From the IMG/VR virus record IMGVR_UViG_3300022602_000039, positions 1 through 64,000 of that record: a DNA stretch of 64,000 nt. The stretch is one strand, 5' to 3'. Shown piece after piece: positions 46,034 through 52,663 of this stretch. This DNA is from a virus. A program made the translations under genes and the position numbers. How positions within the stretch are numbered: position 1 is the first letter of the stretch; each line of letters begins with the position of its first letter. The notes beneath the pieces are model-generated. The model made no database searches. It was given only the letters and a program-made list of their open reading frames with translations, and had not been told where the DNA came from.

Positions 46034-46147
46034 ATAATACAACTCAAGCAAAAAAAGAAGTACACCCAATCCTATTGTACTCCATACAGTAACAGGGTGT
46101 TCCCAGATGTTCTGAATAAAGATACGAATAGGATTGAGCTTAATCAT
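46022..46147 (-). CDS. membrane protein, 41 aa
   Basis: MIKLNPIRIFIQNIWEHP then a helix (TVWSTIGLGVLLFLLELYYLF). Start overlaps the upstream stop (TAATG). Confidence 0.6.
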   Translation of the reverse strand: MIKLNPIRIFIQNIWEHPVTVWSTIGLGVLLFLLELYYLFR

Positions 46148-46308
46148 TACTCCTTATCCTCGTCGAGGATTTCCTTAATCTCCTCGTTAAGACGCTTAAT
46201 CTCATCACCGAAAGCTTTAGCTGAAGCCTTCTTACGATGTTTTGTATCTTCGAGTTCTTGGACGAGTTGATAGACTCGCTGTTCTTTACTTGGTTTTGGT
46301 TCTGTCAT
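46147..46308 (-). CDS. helical protein, 53 aa
   Basis: KPSKEQRVYQLVQELEDTKH, then FGDEIKRLNEEIKEILDEDK; coiled-coil-like, function not recognised. Confidence 0.62.
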   Translation of the reverse strand: MTEPKPSKEQRVYQLVQELEDTKHRKKASAKAFGDEIKRLNEEIKEILDEDKE

Positions 46309-46313
46309 AAAGT

Positions 46314-46580
46314 CTAGCCCCCAGCAATCGCCGGTACAATAGAGATGATATCATTCTCTTGAATATCGTTTGTAGATAGAAATCTCATATCTTCATCGTT
46401 TACAAATATATTAATAAATCTACGAATCTCACCATTCTCATCATAGAGTCTTTCCTTGATATCGGGGTAGGAAAGACAGAGAAGCTGTAAACACTCATCT
46501 AGTGTCTTACCAAACGTTTTGATCTCTTCGCTTCCTCCAACGAGTTTTCTTAACGGTACTGGAATTCTAATTGTTGCCAT
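46314..46580 (-). CDS. MoaD/ThiS-like sulfur-carrier (ubiquitin-fold) protein
   Basis: An 88-residue protein. Beta-grasp pattern ending IQENDIISIVPAIAGG; the C-terminal Gly-Gly is the activation site in MoaD, ThiS and related carriers. No E1-like adenylating enzyme is in the window. It may use host MoeB/ThiF or act in tail assembly or tRNA thiolation (inference). Confidence 0.85.
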   Translation of the reverse strand: MATIRIPVPLRKLVGGSEEIKTFGKTLDECLQLLCLSYPDIKERLYDENGEIRRFINIFVNDEDMRFLSTNDIQENDIISIVPAIAGG

Positions 46581-46585
46581 AAATT

Positions 46586-46593
46586 TATTTAAA
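46586..46593 (-). promoter_or_regulatory. late-type octamer TTTAAATA
   Basis: 5 nt before the ATG at 46580. Confidence 0.55.
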
Positions 46594-46639
46594 GTTGGAA
46601 GTGGGTGCGGGAATCGAACTTGTATCTATCCGGCTGTTC
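46594..46639 (-). repeat. orphan tRNA 3' half plus junction repeat
   Basis: Minus-strand TTCGATT-CCCGC-ACCCACT-T-CCA is a tRNA 3' end without its partner strands. TATCTATCCG at 46623-46632 recurs at 47338-47347 inside the tRNA on the other side of the endonuclease. Confidence 0.62.
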
Positions 46640-46647
46640 AATAAATA
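46640..46647 (+). promoter_or_regulatory. late-type octamer AATAAATA
   Basis: 5 nt before the ATG at 46653, which fixes the start. Confidence 0.7.
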
Positions 46648-46652
46648 ATAAT

Positions 46653-47357
46653 ATGAAATGCACAAATTGCAACAATGAACTTATACACCGTGATCAAAAA
46701 AAATTTTGTTGTCGGTCATGCGCGGCTTCTTATAACAATAAGATCAAGGGACCTAGGTCAATCACTACAAGGGAAAAAACGAGTAAGACATTAAAAGATC
46801 GTGCCGATAAATTAGGTAGAAAACACCCTAAGAATGGATCAATGTTTGTAAGAGTATGTCGTATATGTAAAACAGAATTTTTGCATGTGAAATATAGCAA
46901 GAATTTATGCAGCTATAAATGTCAGGTTGAACTGAAAAGATTTTTTAATAAGCAGGTTCAAGCTCAAGGTAGAGGTATATGGGCAAAACGTAGTCGAAGC
47001 AAGGGCGAAAAATTACTCGCTGAAAAATTAGCTAAAATTGGAGCTAACGTTATAACAAACAAGCACATGTTTAGTGGCTACGATGCAGATATAATTTTAC
47101 CGGATTATAAGTTAGCCATACATTGGAACGGTGCTTGGCACTGGAAGCCCTTAAGAGGTGAGCAGTTACTCAAAAAGATAAAAGCACGGGATGAAGAACG
47201 ATATAAAGCTGTTGAACAGGCAGGGTATATAAACCTTATAATTATAGACCATAAATTCACCACAGCGGAGCAAGCTGCCGATATACACTTTCGAAAGCTG
47301 GTGCGCTTGCTCGGACTTGAACCGAGACCAGGGGATTATCTATCCGAACAGGTATAA
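46653..47357 (+). CDS. homing endonuclease, zinc finger plus EDxHD (Vsr-like) nuclease
   Basis: A 234-residue protein. CTNCNNELIHRDQKKFCCRS and CRICKTEF-x-LCSYKC fingers, then the nuclease core (SKGEKLLAEKLAKIG, YDADIILPDYKLAIHWNGAW, HWKPLRGEQLLKK). The C-terminal ~20 codons are antisense to the tRNA at 47299. Flanked by the 10-bp direct repeat TATCTATCCG. Confidence 0.85.
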   Translation: MKCTNCNNELIHRDQKKFCCRSCAASYNNKIKGPRSITTREKTSKTLKDRADKLGRKHPKNGSMFVRVCRICKTEFLHVKYSKNLCSYKCQVELKRFFNKQVQAQGRGIWAKRSRSKGEKLLAEKLAKIGANVITNKHMFSGYDADIILPDYKLAIHWNGAWHWKPLRGEQLLKKIKARDEERYKAVEQAGYINLIIIDHKFTTAEQAADIHFRKLVRLLGLEPRPGDYLSEQV

Positions 47358-47388
47358 GCTGTCCTGCTCTACATTAAGCTACAAGCGC
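47299..47388 (-). tRNA. tRNA-Ile-like (UAU) with expanded variable region
   Basis: Acceptor GCGCTTG/CAAGCGC, T-arm CTCGG-TTCAAGT-CCGAG, anticodon arm GACAG-CTTATAC-CTGTT (UAU), CCA encoded. About 20 nt lie between anticodon and T stems, including CGGATAGATA, the junction repeat of the adjacent endonuclease insertion. UAU would read AUA. Confidence 0.72.
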
Positions 47389-47428
47389 AAAAAAATTACA
47401 TTAACCCACCATTTCCATCTATTATAGA

Positions 47429-47872
47429 TTATCGCTCTAAGTGGGCAAGCTGTTTCCTTAGCTCTTTATTCTCTTTCTTGAGCTTTTCAATTTCAGATGC
47501 TTCATTAAGTCGGGCCTGATACCAACCAATACGCTTCTGTTTAACATACTCAATAATATCTCTAATTTCTTGATAATCATTAGGTACAAAGATCTCAGTT
47601 ACACCTTTAATCTTTTGATCAAGCCAGAGATTCTTCGGATACATTCTCTTAAGCTCTTCTTCAGCTTCTAGTACCTCTCTAGTTGGACCGTAAGCTGTTG
47701 TCATAATCTTTATATCCCAGAGATTGTACTCCTCATTTAGAAAGCGATGGGCAGCATCATACTTCCCTGTAACCCCTATTTTATAAAAACTCTTTACATC
47801 TTCTGTCTTCGATGTAAAACGTGCGAGATAGAGTTTAATATTTTTATATCTAAGGAGCTGTTCTTGAAACAT
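47429..47872 (-). CDS. T5orf172/MUG113-type GIY-YIG-like protein
   Basis: A 147-residue protein. KLYLARFTSKTEDVKSFYKI, then GVTGKYDAAHRF, then VLEAEEELKRMY and GVTEIFVPND follow the T5orf172/MUG113 pattern, with a C-terminal coiled coil. Start 47872 is set by the promoter. Confidence 0.75.
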   Translation of the reverse strand: MFQEQLLRYKNIKLYLARFTSKTEDVKSFYKIGVTGKYDAAHRFLNEEYNLWDIKIMTTAYGPTREVLEAEEELKRMYPKNLWLDQKIKGVTEIFVPNDYQEIRDIIEYVKQKRIGWYQARLNEASEIEKLKKENKELRKQLAHLER

Positions 47873-47879
47873 ACCCCAT

Positions 47880-47908
47880 ATTATGCTATCACTCGTCTGC
47901 AGAGTCAA
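47880..47908 (-). promoter_or_regulatory. early-type promoter
   Basis: TTGACT-N17-CATAAT with 7 nt to the ATG at 47872. Confidence 0.74.
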
Positions 47909-48131
47909 GCAATTTCTTTAACTCTTTCATTTCATAATCATGGCGTGCTTTAAGTTCATCACACTCACGATTAAACTCTTTTAATTTCTTCTTGTTAGGT
48001 TTCGTTAAATTTATATCACAACCACTTTCAAAAATATAATCATTTATCTTCTCAGATAATTCATCCATCTTATCCTGAATCCAATCAAGATTATTATAGA
48101 TAGCAATTATCTTTTGAATAGTTTCAATCAT
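47889..48131 (-). CDS. coiled-coil protein, 80 aa
   Basis: Charged helical protein (NKKKLKEFNRECDELKARHD); function not recognised. Overlaps the metalloprotease stop (ATGA). Confidence 0.68.
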   Translation of the reverse strand: MIETIQKIIAIYNNLDWIQDKMDELSEKINDYIFESGCDINLTKPNKKKLKEFNRECDELKARHDYEMKELKKLLDSADE

Positions 48132-48892
48132 CTGTTCTCGTAATCTTTAAGATTAGTATATAGCCAATTTAGCTTATTAATGAAACGTTGATATTCTTTC
48201 TTTACCTTAGGGTTGTCCTTATTATCGTATAGATACTCTACAAATTCATGCTTACCGATCTTCTGAATTAAATCCCCTAAATGATTATCTGGTACGTCAC
48301 CACCACGAATAAATTCTTCTAATTCCTTTAGAATTTCTTTTCTCTCTTCTGGAGTTTCTGCTGCTGTATACTGATCTTCAATTACCTGAATAATATTGGT
48401 AACGTAATTATGAACCTCAACAGGATCAGTATAATAATCTAATTTACTTCTTTCGTAATGCTTACCAACGTTTTTATAAGGCTGTTTAGCATGATTTATT
48501 TCATGAACGAGTGCATCCTTAATAACAGCTCTATCATACTTTAGCTTGTAGTAATGAAGGATAATATACTCTTCATTAGTATCAGCATCATAGATATATG
48601 TACCTTTATCTAAAGATTTCTTATCAAATCCAACGTAAACAGGAATCTTCTTATCTACCTTATCCTCATCGTCGTAGAATTCAGCAATGCCTACTGTTAC
48701 AAATCCCTTGTCGTTAATAAACTTCTTATAAACTCTCTCAGGGCCTAGGCTAATAATCTTTGCTACTGGCATCTTTAATCTCTTTGGATCAAAGAGATTC
48801 ATATAAAAATCTACTATCTTGTTTACACTCTGTTGTTCAACTCCAGATAACCTATAAACACGCTCTAATACAAATTGTTTAAACGATAGCAT
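48128..48892 (-). CDS. putative zinc metalloprotease with capsid-targeting-like N-terminus
   Basis: A 254-residue protein. HEINH (near residue 134) within ALVHEINHAKQPYKN is a metalloprotease HExxH motif. The N-terminus MLSFKQFVLER closely resembles the T4 capsid-targeting peptide MKTYQEFIAE, which the prohead protease cleaves after E. An internal head protein injected with the DNA is therefore a hypothesis. Start 48892 (ATG) is preferred over TTG at 48898. Confidence 0.78.
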   Translation of the reverse strand: MLSFKQFVLERVYRLSGVEQQSVNKIVDFYMNLFDPKRLKMPVAKIISLGPERVYKKFINDKGFVTVGIAEFYDDEDKVDKKIPVYVGFDKKSLDKGTYIYDADTNEEYIILHYYKLKYDRAVIKDALVHEINHAKQPYKNVGKHYERSKLDYYTDPVEVHNYVTNIIQVIEDQYTAAETPEERKEILKELEEFIRGGDVPDNHLGDLIQKIGKHEFVEYLYDNKDNPKVKKEYQRFINKLNWLYTNLKDYENR

Positions 48893-48901
48893 TAACAATA
48901 C

Positions 48902-49084
48902 TTATCGACTAAACTTTATCTTTTTATGCATAGCTTTCTCTTTGCGCTTTTTCTTTTGAGTAGGAGTCTCAAAATATCTCTTAGCGCGTACAGTTTCTAG
49001 AACAGCATCTACATCCATTTTGTTCTTTAAACGCTTAAGTGTGCGATCGATATCTTCTCCCTTTCTTGGTACTACTGAATGCAT
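48902..49084 (-). CDS. rpsU: ribosomal protein bS21
   Basis: A 60-residue protein. KGEDIDRTLKRLKNKMDVDA, then ETVRAKRYFETPTQKKKRKE match bS21 (basic, 60-70 residues, RxxxYxxPxxxRxR pattern). bS21 sits on the 30S platform near the anti-Shine-Dalgarno region and has been reported in other phages. A late octamer pair lies upstream. Confidence 0.93.
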   Translation of the reverse strand: MHSVVPRKGEDIDRTLKRLKNKMDVDAVLETVRAKRYFETPTQKKKRKEKAMHKKIKFSR

Positions 49085-49097
49085 AAATTATTGAAAT

Positions 49098-49109
49098 TAT
49101 TTATAAATA
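49098..49109. promoter_or_regulatory. bidirectional late-type octamers
   Basis: TATTTATAAATA contains TATAAATA on both strands (minus 49098-49105, plus 49102-49109). The plus copy lies 7 nt before the ATG at 49117, the minus copy 13 nt before bS21. Confidence 0.68.
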
Positions 49110-49116
49110 GTTATGT

Positions 49117-49404
49117 ATGAATTTTAAGAAATATCCAATAAATCGCTTTGCATCAGCAAGTATCAAATTATTTCTTTATATATCAATAGCGTCACTATCA
49201 TCGTTATTATCAGACTTTTCTCACTATTCTGATGATGTGCATGTTCATGATATTAATGATATGCGTTGGATCACAATCGCTATCAATGCTATTGTTCAGG
49301 GGTTAATTGCATGGAGAGCCTTCATCGATGGTTCTGTTGAACGTATTCATGAAAAGGAAAGAGAAGAGGAAGCTCTTGAACATACAGATACACACTTGCA
49401 TTAA
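49117..49404 (+). CDS. membrane protein, 95 aa
   Basis: Hydrophobic segments SIKLFLYISIASLSSLL and WITIAINAIVQGLIAWRAFI with a His/Asp-rich loop and acidic tail. One of few plus-strand phage genes; possibly a holin-like or virion membrane protein (not certain). Confidence 0.68.
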   Translation: MNFKKYPINRFASASIKLFLYISIASLSSLLSDFSHYSDDVHVHDINDMRWITIAINAIVQGLIAWRAFIDGSVERIHEKEREEEALEHTDTHLH

Positions 49405-49415
49405 TAATCTACAAC

Positions 49416-49423
49416 CATAAATC
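49416..49423 (+). promoter_or_regulatory. late-type octamer CATAAATC
   Basis: 5 nt before the ATG at 49429; one mismatch to the consensus. Confidence 0.55.
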
Positions 49424-49428
49424 TTTTT

Positions 49429-49617
49429 ATGTCAGACTCAATTACTACATTCAAGACAATTACTGAAACATTTGTAACCGAAGCTACTAAGTTCTATGGT
49501 GGCAATAACGCCGCAGGAACACGCGCACGTAAGGCTCTTCAAGAGCTTATTAAGTTTGCACGAGCCGAGCGTAAAGCAATCCAGGAAGCCAAAGTTGCTC
49601 GTAAAGAAGCTAAGTAA
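49429..49617 (+). CDS. histone H1-like (Hc1-type) DNA-binding protein
   Basis: A 62-residue protein. TKFYGGNNAAGTRARKALQE, then LIKFARAERKAIQEAK matches the small bacterial histone-H1-like family (conserved NxAAGTRxRK). Alanine/lysine-rich and helical. Probably compacts DNA; could be packaged. Confidence 0.82.
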   Translation: MSDSITTFKTITETFVTEATKFYGGNNAAGTRARKALQELIKFARAERKAIQEAKVARKEAK

Positions 49618-49637
49618 AACAACTTCAATATATAAAT

Positions 49638-49667
49638 TAAAACCCGGTCTTAAGACCGGGTTTTTTA
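49638..49667. terminator. bidirectional rho-independent terminator
   Basis: AAAACCCGGTCTTAAGACCG continuing GGTTTTTT is a perfect hairpin with A and T tracts, between convergent genes. Confidence 0.92.
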
Positions 49668-49877
49668 TTGTTCAGAATTAAAATCTAGAATTTCACCATC
49701 TGCAGGATCTCTTACAAATCCTTCTTTAACAAGATATTCAATAACTGTTAACAATTCATTATCAGGTATTTCTCTATCCTCATCTACACATTCTACAAAA
49801 ACCTCTACTTCACCATCCTCTTCTAGTACATCAATTTTGTACTCGATATTCTTAAGAGCTATTTCGAAGGTTTTCAT
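49665..49877 (-). CDS. hypothetical acidic protein, 70 aa
   Basis: Function not recognised. Its stop overlaps the terminator T-tract. Confidence 0.68.
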   Translation of the reverse strand: MKTFEIALKNIEYKIDVLEEDGEVEVFVECVDEDREIPDNELLTVIEYLVKEGFVRDPADGEILDFNSEQ

Positions 49878-49911
49878 TACAGTAATAGCTCTGCTATATT
49901 AATATTTAATG

Positions 49912-50121
49912 CTATACACCAAGCATCTTAAGTGCCTTTGGAGCTGTTACCATATTAAGAAAAAATTCTTTACCGTCCTTTGCATAAAGGACACCATAAG
50001 CTGTTGAATTACTTAGCTCTTGTTTTTGTACAGACTTTATACGTATCCAGCCTTGGAGGATAAATTCCTCTTGAGCTTGGGCGAGTATACGGAGATCGTG
50101 CTTTAATTCATCGAAATTCAT
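49912..50121 (-). CDS. hypothetical protein, 69 aa
   Basis: Function not recognised; helical N-terminus, beta-rich C-terminus. Confidence 0.67.
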   Translation of the reverse strand: MNFDELKHDLRILAQAQEEFILQGWIRIKSVQKQELSNSTAYGVLYAKDGKEFFLNMVTAPKALKMLGV

Positions 50122-50154
50122 GGTGTTATACTTTATTGGTAAATGTTATTAAAT

Positions 50155-50409
50155 CTAGAGTAATTCTAACTGTTCTGGAGTTTTTTCTAATTCATCCCCT
50201 TCATTCCAGTTATCTCCACAGCAATCGCATTTATATTTGATAGCTTTACCGACTACGTTATCCTTGATCTTCTTATCAATGAGATCAAGGATCTGAGTTA
50301 CAATGCCAGTACTACCGTAGTGTTCGCAATCAGGGTTACAATTTCTAACCCGATCACCAACCTTAAATTTATCTACAGATTGCTTGTGGAAGTCTTTAAA
50401 ACTAAGCAT
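50155..50409 (-). CDS. zinc-binding protein with capsid-targeting-like N-terminus
   Basis: An 84-residue protein. Starts MLSFKDFHKQ, as in the metalloprotease; CNPDCEHYG and CDCCGDNW give Cys pairs in a KOW-like context (FKVGDRVRN). Late octamer 5 nt upstream. Confidence 0.72.
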   Translation of the reverse strand: MLSFKDFHKQSVDKFKVGDRVRNCNPDCEHYGSTGIVTQILDLIDKKIKDNVVGKAIKYKCDCCGDNWNEGDELEKTPEQLELL

Positions 50410-50414
50410 ACAGA

Positions 50415-50422
50415 TATTTATG
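50415..50422 (-). promoter_or_regulatory. late-type octamer CATAAATA
   Basis: 5 nt before the ATG at 50409. Confidence 0.74.
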
Positions 50423-50436
50423 TATGCTAGTTTAGA

Positions 50437-50817
50437 TTACTTCTTTTTCTTCTTGGCAATAAACTTACCGCTCTTCTTACAACGAGCTTGCTTTATAGGT
50501 CTCTTAAGTTCCTTAACTGTCTTCTTATTAACGGTAAGTTTCAACGGTTTATTCTGACTCTGAATGGTACAATCAATAAGATAATCCATACGCTCAAAGA
50601 GATAGTCCTTGTTTCCAGCGTACCGTCCGTTAAGAAGAAGCTTCATCTCCATGGCAATATCACGTAGTGCGCTATTCTTGGTAATACCTTCTGTAATAAA
50701 ATTCTCTCTGTTTGTGGCCATCTGCCTATTAACATAGAGCGTATTACCAATTCTGTTCAATGTTGTGGAATTTGAACGAAGGGTATAGTCAATAATGGAA
50801 TCAATGATGTTTGTCAT
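50437..50817 (-). CDS. hypothetical basic protein, 126 aa
   Basis: Function not recognised; helical with a very basic tail (CKKSGKFIAKKKKK). Start 50817 is set by the promoter; the longer ORF would contain it. Confidence 0.7.
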   Translation of the reverse strand: MTNIIDSIIDYTLRSNSTTLNRIGNTLYVNRQMATNRENFITEGITKNSALRDIAMEMKLLLNGRYAGNKDYLFERMDYLIDCTIQSQNKPLKLTVNKKTVKELKRPIKQARCKKSGKFIAKKKKK

Positions 50818-50824
50818 ATTTCTA

Positions 50825-50853
50825 GTTATAGATTGAAGAGAAGGAATATGCAA
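50825..50853 (-). promoter_or_regulatory. early-type promoter
   Basis: TTGCAT-N17-TATAAC with 7 nt to the ATG at 50817. Confidence 0.65.
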
Positions 50854-50904
50854 CTCCTTTTTAATTTCTATTGATTCTTATATAATATAGGTTAAATTTA
50901 AGAT

Positions 50905-51843
50905 ATGGATAAATTCGCTATCTTTCACATTGATGGTGGTTGTGGTAAGAACATTGTAGCTACCTCAGTCGTCAAGTCTATTAAAGCTGCTTACCCTGAA
51001 CACAAGCTCATAGTTGTGACAGCATGGCCTGAAGTGTTTATACATAACCCTCATATTCATCGTGTTTATAAGTTTGGTAATCTTCCATACTTCTACGATG
51101 ATTATATTGATGGAAAGGATTCAAAGATCTTTAGAATGGAGCCGTATCACTCTGAAGATCTTCTCTATCGTCGTAAGTCATTAGCTGGTATTTGGTGTGA
51201 TATTTTTGGTATACCTTGTATTGATGATAAACCAAACATCTTCCTTACTGAACGTGAAATTCTTTTTACTCAACAGCAGCTACAAAAAGACGGTCCTGTT
51301 CTTTTAGTTCAATCCTCAGGTGGTGCCGAACAACAAGGTCATCCTTATTCATGGTCAAGAGATCTTCCACCGCCATTTGCCCAGGAAGTTGTTGATGCCG
51401 TTCGTGGTAGCTTTAGTAAAGTTCTTCACGTACGTAGAGATAATCAACCGGAGATAACTAATACAATTAAAATTACCGATGGCTTTAGAAGTCTCTTCTG
51501 TTATGTAGCACTCGCTGACAAGATTCTTGCTATAGATTCGTTTGCCCAACATGCAGCGGCAGCCTTTAATCGCCCAGCAGTCGTAGGATGGATATCTAAC
51601 TCACCTATTGTATTCGGTCATGATATACATACTAATATCGTTGCTACCGGTCACGAGTCTTTCCGTCACCGTATTGATAGCTATCTAGAGTCTGATGATT
51701 GGACTGGCGGTCGTTTCCATGAATGTCCATATGATAATATTTCTACAATGTTTGATAAAGATCAGTTCGTAGAAGCCCTTCTTGGTTCAAAGTCTGGTGA
51801 ATTACTATTTGATATGCCACCAATGGCTACTACAATAATCTAA
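50905..51843 (+). CDS. glycosyltransferase family 9-like protein
   Basis: A 312-residue protein. HIDGGCGKNIVATSVVKSIK is the N-terminal nucleotide-sugar fold of heptosyltransferase-like (GT9) enzymes. VLLVQSSGG and ADKILAIDSFAQHAAAAFNR match the C-terminal donor-binding half. Plus strand, with the sulfotransferase gene starting 1 nt after its stop, so they form an operon. Acceptor unknown: host surface glycan, virion or DNA base. Confidence 0.78.
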   Translation: MDKFAIFHIDGGCGKNIVATSVVKSIKAAYPEHKLIVVTAWPEVFIHNPHIHRVYKFGNLPYFYDDYIDGKDSKIFRMEPYHSEDLLYRRKSLAGIWCDIFGIPCIDDKPNIFLTEREILFTQQQLQKDGPVLLVQSSGGAEQQGHPYSWSRDLPPPFAQEVVDAVRGSFSKVLHVRRDNQPEITNTIKITDGFRSLFCYVALADKILAIDSFAQHAAAAFNRPAVVGWISNSPIVFGHDIHTNIVATGHESFRHRIDSYLESDDWTGGRFHECPYDNISTMFDKDQFVEALLGSKSGELLFDMPPMATTII

Positions 51844-51844
51844 T

Positions 51845-52663
51845 ATGATATTCTTTAACTCTTCCATGCCTCGTAGCATGAGTACACTTCTTCAGTGTAT
51901 TCTTAATCAGAATCCTGATATCGCAGCTACACCTACTGATCCTGTATTAGAGTATCTTTACGGTGCTAGAATGAATTATACAAATACTCCAGAAGTTAAG
52001 GCTATTGATCCTGAGCTTGCAGCAAGAGCTTGGAGAGGGTTCTGCTGGGGCGGTCTCGAGAACTACGCAACAGTGTATTCAGAGAAGCCTCATCTTTGTA
52101 TTAAGACTCGAGGCGGTACGATACACTACCGTTGGTTTGAATCTTTTATGCCATATAAGCCTAAGATGATTTGTATGGTAAGAAATCTAAAAAGCATCTT
52201 TTCTTCTATGGAAAAGCTCTACCGTAAGAATCAAGAGCACCATCAAGCTATTCAGAATCATGCAGAGATGAAAGGGACATCAACGGCAAAGCGTATTGAT
52301 AGTTGGTGTGCTTCACCTCCTGTTGGTCTTGCTCTAGAGCGTTTACAGCAGTGCTTCCTTGAAGGAATAAATCAAGAAGTTCTATATATTCGTGCTGAAG
52401 ATTTAACTTCATACCCAGAAAGAGAAATGAATAAGATCTACCAGTATCTTGAGCTCACACCTTTCAAGCACGATTTTAATAATGTAGAGCAATCAATCAA
52501 GGAAGACGATTCAGTTTACGGGTTAACATCCGACCTTCATACTATCCGTCAATCTGTTCAGCCTTTAACACCTGACTACAGTACGATTCTTGGTAAGCAG
52601 ATCTGTGATTGGATTGATAATAACTTTGCTTGGTATCAGCAAGGTTTTGGCTATACTAAATAA
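51845..52663 (+). CDS. PAPS-dependent sulfotransferase
   Basis: A 272-residue protein. SSMPRSMSTLLQ near the N-terminus is the 5'-phosphosulfate loop and CMVRNLKSIFSSM the 3'-phosphate site (R and S). FDLT-like C-terminal helices are present. With APS kinase (25451) and the glycosyltransferase just upstream, it suggests a sulfated glycan or protein. Substrate unknown. Confidence 0.85.
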   Translation: MIFFNSSMPRSMSTLLQCILNQNPDIAATPTDPVLEYLYGARMNYTNTPEVKAIDPELAARAWRGFCWGGLENYATVYSEKPHLCIKTRGGTIHYRWFESFMPYKPKMICMVRNLKSIFSSMEKLYRKNQEHHQAIQNHAEMKGTSTAKRIDSWCASPPVGLALERLQQCFLEGINQEVLYIRAEDLTSYPEREMNKIYQYLELTPFKHDFNNVEQSIKEDDSVYGLTSDLHTIRQSVQPLTPDYSTILGKQICDWIDNNFAWYQQGFGYTK

